Assembly: GCA_028819255.1 (NCBI GenBank)
Contig: JAPPMB010000006.1
Span: 1 to 64,000, forward strand
DNA length: 64,000 bases
Source: Bryobacterales bacterium
GTDB taxonomy: Bacteria > Acidobacteriota > Terriglobia > Bryobacterales > UBA6623
Reading direction: 5' to 3'
The translations under genes and the position numbers were made by a program. Shown here piece by piece: positions 18,555-26,169 of the stretch. The stretch's first letter is position 1; every line of letters begins with the position of its first letter. The notes beneath the pieces were generated by a model. It worked only from the letters and a program-made list of their open reading frames with translations, ran no database searches and was not told the origin of the DNA.

Positions 18555-19277
18555 ATGAGCACACTCACACTTGTCCGTCACGGGCAGGCTTGCGCCTTCT
18601 CCGACTCTCCGGACCGGCTGAGCCCGACCGGCCGGGAGCAGGCCCGGGCTCTTGGCCGACACTGGATCGAGGCCGGAACCAGGTTCGATGCGGCCTACCA
18701 CGGAACGCTGCGGAGACAGCGGGAATCCTGCGAGGCCGTGGCGAACGAGTTCCGGAAGGCCTCCGTGCCGTTTCCGCAACCGGAGATCCGTCCGGGTCTG
18801 AACGAGTACGCAACCCAGGATCTGCTCACCAGCATTGCGCCGAGGGTCGCGGGCCGCGACCCGGAATTCGCGCCGCTGTGGCATGACTGGCAGACAAACC
18901 CCGACAGCGCGGGCCGCAACCGTCGGTTCCAGCTCATGTTTGAGGCGATCGCGACGCGCTGGGTCAGGGGCCGGCTGGGCGAGCCCTCGCTGGAACCCTG
19001 GGACGAGTTCCGCTCAAGAGTCCTGAGTGCCCTCCTCCTGATCAGAGAGGCGAACAAGGGCGGCAGGCGGGTGGTCGCGTTCACTTCCGGCGGGCCCATC
19101 GGCGTCGCCGTCCAGACCTGCCTGAAGAGTCCGCCGACAACGGCGCTGGAACTCAACTGGCGAGTCCGCAACACGTCCCTGACCACGTTCCTCTTCAGCG
19201 GCACGCGCATCTCGCTCGACGGCTTCAACGAATTGCCTCATCTGTCTCGGAAACCGGACCTCGTCACGTTTCGATAG
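18555..19277 (+). CDS. Histidine phosphatase superfamily (phosphoglycerate-mutase-like) protein
   Basis: A 240-residue protein with the RHG motif at 8-10 (LTLVRHGQA), the phosphohistidine that carries phosphate through the reaction. LSPTGREQARALG follows at about 24-36. The second catalytic His of the family is usually in a HG-type loop near residue 175; here the corresponding stretch reads VVAFTSGGPIGVAV, where His is replaced by Ser. That lack of the second histidine raises doubt about catalysis, or the acid role is taken by another residue. It lies 81 bp after the DUF1501 gene and may belong to the same transcript. Confidence 0.8.
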   Translation: MSTLTLVRHGQACAFSDSPDRLSPTGREQARALGRHWIEAGTRFDAAYHGTLRRQRESCEAVANEFRKASVPFPQPEIRPGLNEYATQDLLTSIAPRVAGRDPEFAPLWHDWQTNPDSAGRNRRFQLMFEAIATRWVRGRLGEPSLEPWDEFRSRVLSALLLIREANKGGRRVVAFTSGGPIGVAVQTCLKSPPTTALELNWRVRNTSLTTFLFSGTRISLDGFNELPHLSRKPDLVTFR

Positions 19278-19397
19278 CGCAGGATCAGCCCTGCCGCCCA
19301 CCGGACGGAACGAGGCGGGAACCGCCGCTCTGCGTCCAAGTTCCCGAGTCTCATCCGGATTCGGGCCGAAACCTCCCGAATTGGGGGCGATTTGCCG

Positions 19398-19426
19398 TTG
19401 TAAGAATCCTGGCCGGTCGATAGACT
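19398..19426 (+). promoter_or_regulatory. Candidate sigma70-type promoter before E1 alpha
   Basis: TTGTAA (19398-19403) and TAGACT (19421-19426) are 17 bp apart, each 4 of 6 to consensus, 80 bp before the E1 alpha ATG. A GGGAGGA ribosome-binding site lies at 19491-19497. Consensus match only. Confidence 0.35.
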
Positions 19427-19505
19427 ACGGGCGGTCCGGCAAACGGCAACCCCGCCAACTGGACCGGACCAGTCGCCCAGCGAGGCCAGAGGGAGGACAA
19501 GACTG

Positions 19506-20813
19506 ATGGAGGATCGACGCGGCAGGGTCGACCGGCGCACCCTGCTGAAGACAATGAGCGCGGCGGGCGCGACCGCGACAGTGATGTCCGCCTGCGGCGA
19601 CAGCGGGGCCAGCCCGCCGGGAATCGCCGGCGGCGCCTTCAACAAGACGGTAAGGCTTGGCACCGAGGGTCCGGGCGGCCGCAAGGACTGGAGGCCGGGC
19701 TATGCCTTGGAGTTTCTGCCGCCGGAAGACATGCCCGCCGGAGGTGCGGCGTCCAGGACGCTCGCCGGCGAGCCGAAGGAGAGGCTTCTCGACTTCTACC
19801 GGCTGATGAGCACGAGCCGCAAGTGGGAGACGACCATGAAGGATCTCTTCCTTGCCGGCAAGGACGGGCTCTACGGCGCGTTCCACACGTATGTCGGCGA
19901 GGAGGCGGTCGCGGTCGGCGTGATCGGGGCGCTGGCCGAAGACGACTACATTGCCAGCACGCATCGCGGGCACGGGCACCTGATCGCCAAGGGGGGCGAT
20001 CTGAACCGCATGTCGGCGGAGATCTTCTTCAAGGAGTCCGGCTACAACAAGGGCTACGGCGGCTCGATGCACATCACGGACATGTCCAAGGGCATCATGG
20101 GCATGAACGGGATCGTCGGGGCCAGCTTCTACATGGCGGCCGGGGCGGCTCTGCGAGGCATGATCCGCGGCACGAAGCAGGTCGCGGTGGCGTTCTTCGG
20201 CGACGGAGCAGCAGCCTCGCCGTACTACTTCAGCGCGGTGCGAAGCTGCAGGAATCTCAACATCCCCGTCATTTTCGTCAACGAGAACAACTTCCAGTAC
20301 ATGGCGATCCCCGTCGCCGACACGGTGCCGACCAAGTACATATCGGACTACACCAAGGGTCTGGACCTGCCGCACCATCTGGTCGACGGGAATGACATCG
20401 CGGCGGTCTACCACGCCACGAAGCAGGCCGTCGACTGGGCGCGGGCGGGCAACGGGCCCAGCGTGATCGAGGGCCTGACCTACCGCTGGTACGACCACAG
20501 CGGATTCGCCGGAGCCCGGGCCGACACGGACGGGGCAAGCGGGCTCCCGTACCGCACCGACGCCGAAGTCCAAGCCTGGATGACCAGGGACCCGATCCCG
20601 CGGTACAGGCGCTGGCTGGTCTCGAAGGGTCTGGCCGGCGAAGAGGAGCTGGCGCAGATCGAGGCCGAGGCGCAGGCGGCGGTCGACGACTCCGTGACGT
20701 TCGCCCGCGAGGGGCGCGATCCCGATCCGGCCGCCGGCGTCCTCAACACGCATGCTGACGGCGCGGTGCTCGCGAGCCAGTTCTACAACCGCAAGGGCAC
20801 GGTCGCGAGCTAG
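19506..20813 (+). CDS. Thiamine-diphosphate-dependent 2-oxoacid dehydrogenase E1 alpha subunit with Tat-like leader
   Basis: A 435-residue protein. From about residue 85 on it is a standard E1 alpha: it decarboxylates a 2-oxoacid on thiamine diphosphate. GDGAAASPYYFSAV starts at 232 and NENNFQYMA completes the ThDP-Mg motif. HRGHGHLIAKG and KGYGGSMHITD are typical loops. The unusual part is the first 30 residues: DRRTLLKTMSAAGATATVMSACGD carries a twin-arginine motif, a hydrophobic stretch and a lipobox-like Cys30, followed by a Gly/Pro-rich linker. Normal E1 alpha subunits are cytoplasmic. Start is fixed by GGGAGGA nine bases upstream. E1 beta follows 16 bp later, but no E2, E3 or lipoate genes are in the window. 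Confidence 0.88.
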   Translation: MEDRRGRVDRRTLLKTMSAAGATATVMSACGDSGASPPGIAGGAFNKTVRLGTEGPGGRKDWRPGYALEFLPPEDMPAGGAASRTLAGEPKERLLDFYRLMSTSRKWETTMKDLFLAGKDGLYGAFHTYVGEEAVAVGVIGALAEDDYIASTHRGHGHLIAKGGDLNRMSAEIFFKESGYNKGYGGSMHITDMSKGIMGMNGIVGASFYMAAGAALRGMIRGTKQVAVAFFGDGAAASPYYFSAVRSCRNLNIPVIFVNENNFQYMAIPVADTVPTKYISDYTKGLDLPHHLVDGNDIAAVYHATKQAVDWARAGNGPSVIEGLTYRWYDHSGFAGARADTDGASGLPYRTDAEVQAWMTRDPIPRYRRWLVSKGLAGEEELAQIEAEAQAAVDDSVTFAREGRDPDPAAGVLNTHADGAVLASQFYNRKGTVAS

Positions 20814-20829
20814 AGCAGGAGAATCCACC

Positions 20830-21813
20830 ATGGCCAACAAGTCCTACTACTACGCACAGCTCGAGGCCGTCGCCCAGGAGATGCGGGCCGATCCGGAGAT
20901 GGTCTATTACTACGAGTACCAGAAACCCACCACGATCGGGCCCACCGGGGAGGTGTTCGACCTGGTGGGCGAATTCGGCGACCTGCGCACGTCCGGCCGG
21001 GGCTGGCCGATTGACGAGTCGTGGATCGCCGGCGTCGCGATCGGGGCCGCCGCCGCCGGTTCCAAGGCGATCGCCAGGCTGCCCTCGATGGCGCAGATCT
21101 TTGCGATCGAGTTCGTCTACAACCAGGCCGGCAAACTCCGCTCCATGACGGGCGGGCAGGCCAGCATGCCGTTCGTCCTGTGGGTGGACGGTGCCGGCCG
21201 GCGCAGAGGCAGTGCGGGACAGCACACCGATGTCGGGGCGGAGTGCCTCTTTGCGAATCTTCCCGGCATCAAGGTCGTGGCTCCCAGCAACGCCTACGAC
21301 GCCAAGGGCCTGCTCATCTCGGCCATCAGGGATCCCGACCCTGTCGTCTACATCGACTACCCGGAGGTCAAGTCCGGTCGGCAGCCCGATGTCCCGGACG
21401 AGGCCTACGAGATCCCGCTGGGCGAGGCTGTGGTTCGTCAGCGAGGCAGCCAGGTCACGCTCGTCGCCTGGTCGCCGGCAACGGTCGATGCCGCCAGAGC
21501 CGTGGCGGAACTCGCCAAGGCGGGGATCAGCGTGGAGTTCATCGATCCGAGGTCGCTGAAGCCGCTCGACACGGACACGATTGTGGCCTCGGCCCGCAAG
21601 ACGCGGAGGCTGCTGGTCGTCGAGCACGGCCACTACACGGCTGGTTTCGGCGCCCATGTCGTTGCAGAAGTCGCGCAGCTGGTGCCGGGAGTCAGGACGC
21701 GCCGACTCGCGTTTCCGGACGTGCCGGGACCGGGCGCCGCCGGGATGATGACGTGGCTTCGGCCCGACACGCCGAAGATCGTGGACGCGGCGATCCAGTT
21801 GGTGAGGTCCTGA
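20830..21813 (+). CDS. 2-oxoacid dehydrogenase E1 beta subunit
   Basis: A 327-residue transketolase-like beta subunit that completes the alpha2beta2 E1 active site. Motifs seen: GPTGEVFDLVGEFGDLRT, PIDESWIAGVAIGAAAAG, IFAIEFVYNQAGKL and a C-terminal transketolase domain beginning near VPDEAYEIPLGEAVV. Start is ATG at 20830, preceded by AGGAGAATCCACC; upstream frame extension overlaps E1 alpha and is unlikely. There is no leader, in contrast to the alpha subunit. Likely substrates are pyruvate, acetoin or branched-chain oxoacids; the sequence alone does not decide. Confidence 0.9.
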   Translation: MANKSYYYAQLEAVAQEMRADPEMVYYYEYQKPTTIGPTGEVFDLVGEFGDLRTSGRGWPIDESWIAGVAIGAAAAGSKAIARLPSMAQIFAIEFVYNQAGKLRSMTGGQASMPFVLWVDGAGRRRGSAGQHTDVGAECLFANLPGIKVVAPSNAYDAKGLLISAIRDPDPVVYIDYPEVKSGRQPDVPDEAYEIPLGEAVVRQRGSQVTLVAWSPATVDAARAVAELAKAGISVEFIDPRSLKPLDTDTIVASARKTRRLLVVEHGHYTAGFGAHVVAEVAQLVPGVRTRRLAFPDVPGPGAAGMMTWLRPDTPKIVDAAIQLVRS

Positions 21814-22056
21814 GACGCAGGCGGTCGCTCGGGATTCCCCGCCATCGGGCGGTCCGGACGGCCGTGGCAGAGGGATGGTGCCACTACCGTTGCCGAGCGT
21901 GTCTCCAGTTCCTAGCTCCGGCAATGACCGCAAGCCCGGGCGCTTGACGACCGAACAGTGTTCCAAGAGCGATGAGGGCGGGCCATTCGCGCTTCGCTCC
22001 TCGGTACCTGCCGCCGACCCCGATTGTGTTTAAGCTGAACTTCATTCGCTGATTAT

Positions 22057-22079
22057 CTACCGCGTCAGAATTCGGTTAG
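22057..22079 (+). repeat. Left 23-bp terminal inverted repeat of MITE-like element
   Basis: Begins CTACCGCGTCAG and ends TTCGGTTAG. Its exact reverse complement is at 22496-22518. A TA dinucleotide sits at the outer end. Confidence 0.9.
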
Positions 22080-22495
22080 CTCCTGTGGTGCGGGGCGGAT
22101 TTCGGGTGTGGTTTGCGGTGTCATCGGCGGACACTGCCCCCAGTCCTTGGCCCATGCCCGGTTTCGCCACCGCAGTTCTGCATCGCGTCTCTTGCGCCAC
22201 AAGGGCAGCGGATTGAAGGGTTTCCGGCGGTCAAGTTTGGCGAAGGCGTGAGAAGTTGGTCCAGCGTGCCACATAGGAAGCGCACGTAATCGGGGATCGG
22301 GCGACCATGATATCCGAGTATGCCAAATACCGAACAAATCCGGTATACCATGACATTCCAAGGGCGGAAACGAGCGTCCATGGAAGGGAAACAGCCCAGA
22401 ATCGAGGGCTGCCGACGATCCAGCCGCACGAAAATGGCAGAGTATGCCAAACTTGGGTGTGTCTAACTATATCTATATCAACAACTTAGCAGTGC

Positions 22496-22518
22496 CTAAC
22501 CGAATTCTGACGCGGTAG
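22496..22518 (-). repeat. Right 23-bp terminal inverted repeat of MITE-like element
   Basis: Exact reverse complement of 22057-22079, ending GACGCGGTAG. Imperfect matches continue a few bases inward. Confidence 0.9.
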
Positions 22519-22622
22519 TCAGTAATTCCCAAAGTAATTGCTGCGTCTGGAGTTAGTCCCGTTTCTGTCTCTATCATCTGTCGGATTCAGGTTCATGGCT
22601 TCCTTGCTATGCTAGGCACGCC

Positions 22623-22772
22623 GTGAAACTGATCAGTCCGCCCGTGGCGAACGACCCCGAGCGCTTGGCCAGAACCCTGTTTCGCAAGCCGCTCGCGAAA
22701 CCCGATCCGAAGGGACCTCGACGGCGGGCGCAAGATGCGAGAGGTCCGCGACGCTGGGGAGCCAAGGGTTAA
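22623..22772 (+). CDS. Possible 49-residue basic peptide
   Basis: GTG-started frame reading KLISPPVANDPERLARTLFR then a Lys/Arg/Pro-rich tail, ending at TAA 22770-22772. The composition looks coding-like (basic, helix then proline-rich tail), yet I recognise no family. It lies between the MITE-like element and the P450 operon and overlaps nothing. It could be a small leader ORF or chance. Confidence 0.3.
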   Translation: MKLISPPVANDPERLARTLFRKPLAKPDPKGPRRRAQDARGPRRWGAKG

Positions 22773-22824
22773 CGAGGCATTTGATTCCCTTGGAGGAAGC
22801 GCAGCATCAACGAACCGGGTTGAC

Positions 22825-24861
22825 ATGACGAAAGCTCTTACCTTCGCCGAAGACCTCTGCCTGCTCTTGCAGGATAACGCCTCGGGTGACCTCTATCCGC
22901 TCGAGGGGCGGACCTTGGACTTCGGCCTTGCCACCGCGACGTTGCTGGAGCTGGCTCATCATGATCGCATAGACACCGATCTCGACAATCTTCTGCTCGT
23001 CGATCCGACGCCCCTGGACGACCCCATCGCTGATCCCGCCTTGGCCCTGATCGCGGGAAACTCGGAGACCCTTAACCCAGGAATCTGGATCCGTCGCATA
23101 GGGTTGCAGTTGGGCTCGCAGATACTCGACGCGGCCCTAAACCGCCTGTGCGAGCGGGGCATTCTGGAACGGGATCCCGGCGACAACTTCTTTCTGAGCC
23201 CCGTCGTGGCGCACGCGAAGCGCTATCCCGGCGTGGAGGGGGACAGCGCGGAAGAGGTCAAGGTGCGCGTCATGCGGATTCTCTTCCGCGAGGAGATCCC
23301 CCATCCGTGGGAGGCCGACCTGATCGGTCTCGCCTCCGCCTGCCGCGTATTCGAGAAGGTGCTGAGCCCACGGGAACTCGACTGCGTGGACGCGCGGGTC
23401 GAAGAGGTTGAGTCGCTGAATCTCCTGTGCCGAGCAGGCCGCATCGCAATCGACGAGGACTTGGAGGCGAGCCGGATCGCCCCACAGCAACGGTACAAGC
23501 CGATTCCCAAGGCGCCGGGGTTGCCGTTACTGGGGAACGCCCTAGGCATGACCGGCGACCTGAACGCTTTCTTTACCAAGCGTTATCGTCGACACGGGCC
23601 CATCTTTCGCATTCGGTTGCCGGGACGTCGCATCGTCGTCTTGGCCGGCCGGGAGGCGAATTCCTTTGTGCTTCGGCACGCCCGCACGCACTTGCGCTCA
23701 AACCGCGAGTTCAGCGGATTCTGCCGGGCCATGGAGACCGATCGCGCCATGATATCGATGGACGGTGCGGATCACGTGAGGCTCAGGCGCGTGGCTCAGG
23801 CGGGTTACTCGCGGGCGGTCATCGAGCGTGACATAGACCAGGCGATCAAGATAGCCCGGCACCATGTGTCCTCCTGGTCCGTGGGACCACGGTTGCGGGC
23901 ATTTGAGACCATACAGCGGATCGTAACCGAGCAGGTGGGCGTTCTGGCAACGGGCCTGCTGCCTCGCGAATACTTCGAAGATCTCAAGTACTTCTTCGAT
24001 TCGTTGGTTTTTACCGTCCGGCGCGACCGTCCCCGGTTCATGTACGCGCATCGCATGCCCCGGGTGAGGGGCAGGATCCGGGAGCTCTGCGCGAAGGTGG
24101 TCGAGTTGCACCATCCCGACCTCCGGAAGGGATGCCCGCATGACGTCGTCGACGCCTTCTTGGAGTTGCACCGCAAAGATCCGCAATTCCTGCCCGAAAC
24201 AGACCTCATGTCCGCCATGGTCGGGCCGTATATTGCAGCCATGGATACCGTGGCCGGGACGCTGAGCTTCGCTGTGCTGAGGCTTTTCTCCGAACCCGGG
24301 TACTTGGAGATGCTCAGGGCCGAGGCGGACGCGCTGTTCGCAAACGGCATGCCCAACGCCAGGGACGTTCGCGCATTGGCCAACACCCATGCCTTCGTAA
24401 CTGAGGCGCTTCGCTGTTATCCGACCGTGCCGGTGATGATGCGCACCGTTTGCAACGGCTTTGAGTTCCAAGGGCATTGGGTTCCCGCCGGAACCTCGCT
24501 CATGGTCGCGACCACGGTGGTTCACAGGGATCCCGAGCACTACCCGGATCCCGACCGTTTTGAGATCGAACGGCACCTTCCCCCCCGCAAGGAATCAAAG
24601 CAGAGGGGTGCGTTTGCTCCGTTCGGCATCGGGCCGCACACCTGCTTGGGCGGCGCGTTCGCTCAAGTGCAAATGGCCACGGTCATCGCCACGATGCTGC
24701 GCTATGGGGAGTTCGAGCGCGACCCCGCGCCCGAGGACGGCGTGATCCGAGCCACGGGCTATCCTTCGTATCGTCCGCACCGCCAGGTCGGATTCCGTCT
24801 CGTCCGCCGCAGAAACGAGGTCCGGACGCGTGGCTCGACCGAACCGGAGGCCCAGTCATGA
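22825..24861 (+). CDS. GPP34 (GOLPH3-like) domain fused to cytochrome P450
   Basis: A 678-residue two-domain protein. Residues 1 to about 215 match the GPP34/GOLPH3 fold: LTFAEDLCLLLQDNASGDLY, TLDFGLATATLLELAHHDRI, VDPTPLDDPIADPALALI, a WIRRIG helix, LNRLCERGILE and RYPG. In eukaryotes this domain binds phosphatidylinositol-4-phosphate at Golgi membranes; bacterial copies have no proven ligand. Residues about 235-660 are a cytochrome P450: I-helix AAMDTVAG (Asp474, Thr475), ExxR at Glu527/Arg530 (TEALRCYP), and the haem loop FGIGPHTCLG with ligand Cys607. It hydroxylates a hydrophobic substrate with electrons from an unidentified redox partner. Start is ATG at 22825 because the GPP34 fold begins there; GGAGGAA lies about 30 bases upstream. 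It overlaps the next gene by 4 bp. Confidence 0.88.
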   Translation: MTKALTFAEDLCLLLQDNASGDLYPLEGRTLDFGLATATLLELAHHDRIDTDLDNLLLVDPTPLDDPIADPALALIAGNSETLNPGIWIRRIGLQLGSQILDAALNRLCERGILERDPGDNFFLSPVVAHAKRYPGVEGDSAEEVKVRVMRILFREEIPHPWEADLIGLASACRVFEKVLSPRELDCVDARVEEVESLNLLCRAGRIAIDEDLEASRIAPQQRYKPIPKAPGLPLLGNALGMTGDLNAFFTKRYRRHGPIFRIRLPGRRIVVLAGREANSFVLRHARTHLRSNREFSGFCRAMETDRAMISMDGADHVRLRRVAQAGYSRAVIERDIDQAIKIARHHVSSWSVGPRLRAFETIQRIVTEQVGVLATGLLPREYFEDLKYFFDSLVFTVRRDRPRFMYAHRMPRVRGRIRELCAKVVELHHPDLRKGCPHDVVDAFLELHRKDPQFLPETDLMSAMVGPYIAAMDTVAGTLSFAVLRLFSEPGYLEMLRAEADALFANGMPNARDVRALANTHAFVTEALRCYPTVPVMMRTVCNGFEFQGHWVPAGTSLMVATTVVHRDPEHYPDPDRFEIERHLPPRKESKQRGAFAPFGIGPHTCLGGAFAQVQMATVIATMLRYGEFERDPAPEDGVIRATGYPSYRPHRQVGFRLVRRRNEVRTRGSTEPEAQS

Positions 24862-26138
24862 TCGACGGCCCCGAGGCCATCACCCCCCGGTGGCTTGCCG
24901 AGGCGATCGTTCCCCAAGGCCCTGCTCGGCGGCGGAGCCGGGGAGGCATTGAATCGGTCCATGCGCGGGAGATAGGCACGGGAGTCGGGCAACTCAGTCG
25001 CATATTCCGGGTCGAAATCAGCGGGGGGGAGGACTTTCCGGCCAGCGTGGTGGTCAAGTTGCCCAGCGACGATCCGCAGGCCTTCCGCATGTGTCGGCGG
25101 ATGTCGCTTTATCGGCGCGAGTTCCTCGCCTACCGGCGCGTGACTCCCGCACTCGGAGTGGAGACGCCGAGCCTGCTTTTCGGTGCATTCGACATGCGCA
25201 CACATCGCTTCGTACTCGTGCTGGACGATGTGGCGAACTGGTGGGACGGCCAGGCCCGCGGAAGAGACCAGCTCCAAGGAGCCGACGCAAGCGAGGCGCG
25301 GCTGGCCGCCCGCGCGGCCGCCGACATTCACGCACCCTTCTGGGACCGGACGGACCGGACCATCGTGCGGCGCTACGGGGGCGGATCGGAGTCGCGGGTC
25401 GCGCAAGCATCATCCGAGCACACCCTGTCGGGGTTCAGGGAGATCTTTCGCCCTCTCGTCAGATGGGCTCTTCAGTTCGTATACGTGAAGAGCCTCCCTG
25501 TTGCCCACGCCCGGTTTCCCGAAGCCTTCGGCTCCCGTCACCGCGAGCTCGCCTCTGCGTTCGGTCCGCTCGTGGCGGCTCAGCTTGCCGCCGCGTCCTC
25601 CGGCCCGAAGACCTTCATTCACGGTGACTACCGGCTTGACAACATGTTCTTCTCTCCGCGCGAAGACGGGCGTTTCGCGATCGTCGACTGGCAGGCTGCC
25701 GCCACCGGGTGCGGCCTCTACGATCTGGCCTACTTCGCATGCACCAGCGTGAGACGCGCCTCGCGGCCGAGGATCGAGGGGGAGCTGCTGGAGGAGTATC
25801 ACGGCCGGCTCCGCGCGCTGGGCGTCCGCGATTTCAGTATCGAGGAGTGCCGGGTGCTTTACCGCGCGTCGGTGCTCGCCTGTCTCGTCCGGCAGGTGAT
25901 CGTGGCGGGCTCGGCGAACCTCGACCACGAACGGGCGCATCGGTTGGCCCGGACCTGTCTGAGACGCACGCTCCACGCGATCGACGGCGTCGACGGCTGG
26001 GCGCACATCGCTTCCGCCGGGCGGAGCTCGGCCATGGGCTGGGCCGTCACCCGGCTGGCGCATCACGTGGCGACGCGAAGCTCGGCCGGAGGGCGCACAC
26101 AGGCCGGGCCGGGCCGACGAAGCGTCGGTTCGCGTTAG
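24858..26138 (+). CDS. APH/ecdysteroid-kinase-like small-molecule phosphotransferase
   Basis: A 426-residue kinase of the aminoglycoside-phosphotransferase/ecdysteroid-kinase-like fold. The catalytic loop HGDYRLDN is at 255-262 (catalytic Asp257, metal ligand Asn262), and the metal-binding motif VDWQ has Asp277. The N-lobe shows VVVKLPSD, with the ATP-binding Lys. These enzymes transfer phosphate from ATP to hydroxyl groups of small molecules; in insects the close EcKL family phosphorylates ecdysteroids. The gene starts inside the last codons of the P450 gene (ATGA overlap), so it is translationally coupled. It could equally be a kinase for a hydroxyl that the P450 has just made. The C-terminal about 45 residues are basic and low-complexity. 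Confidence 0.85.
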   Translation: MIDGPEAITPRWLAEAIVPQGPARRRSRGGIESVHAREIGTGVGQLSRIFRVEISGGEDFPASVVVKLPSDDPQAFRMCRRMSLYRREFLAYRRVTPALGVETPSLLFGAFDMRTHRFVLVLDDVANWWDGQARGRDQLQGADASEARLAARAAADIHAPFWDRTDRTIVRRYGGGSESRVAQASSEHTLSGFREIFRPLVRWALQFVYVKSLPVAHARFPEAFGSRHRELASAFGPLVAAQLAAASSGPKTFIHGDYRLDNMFFSPREDGRFAIVDWQAAATGCGLYDLAYFACTSVRRASRPRIEGELLEEYHGRLRALGVRDFSIEECRVLYRASVLACLVRQVIVAGSANLDHERAHRLARTCLRRTLHAIDGVDGWAHIASAGRSSAMGWAVTRLAHHVATRSSAGGRTQAGPGRRSVGSR

Positions 26139-26169
26139 TCGATCACATTGCATTTGGGAATTCACTACT

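Larger units (their letters stand above)
22057..22518. mobile_element. MITE-like 462-bp nonautonomous element
   Basis: Perfect 23-bp terminal inverted repeats enclose about 416 bp that is AT-richer than the genome around it (the last 60 bases run near 38 percent GC). Inside is no transposase; a direct repeat of GAGTATGCCAAA occurs at 22316-22327 and 22440-22451. Both ends carry TA at the outer margin, as expected for IS630/Tc1-mariner-type elements that duplicate TA, although the TA is inside the matched repeat and so cannot prove a target duplication. It lies between the E1 operon and the P450 operon, ending 306 bp before the P450 start, and could supply or block transcription. Confidence 0.8.

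Noticed and set aside
16565-18886. A 773-codon open frame on the plus strand and a 630-codon frame on the minus strand over the DUF1501 gene
   Set aside because: Both overlap the well-supported cytochrome and DUF1501 genes; their translations are Arg/Pro/His-rich with no fold. High GC leaves long frames open.
19506-21813. Acetoin dehydrogenase operon as a firm assignment for the E1 pair
   Set aside because: No E2, E3 or regulator (acoR) next to it, so the substrate cannot be assigned.
19425-21966. Minus-strand frames of 471 and 407 codons over the E1 genes
   Set aside because: They mirror the E1 alpha and beta genes on the other strand, with His/Arg/Val-rich, motif-free translations.
22065-22361. 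A 98-codon minus-strand frame inside the MITE-like element as a transposase
   Set aside because: Too short, no DDE or helix-turn-helix signature; the element is nonautonomous.
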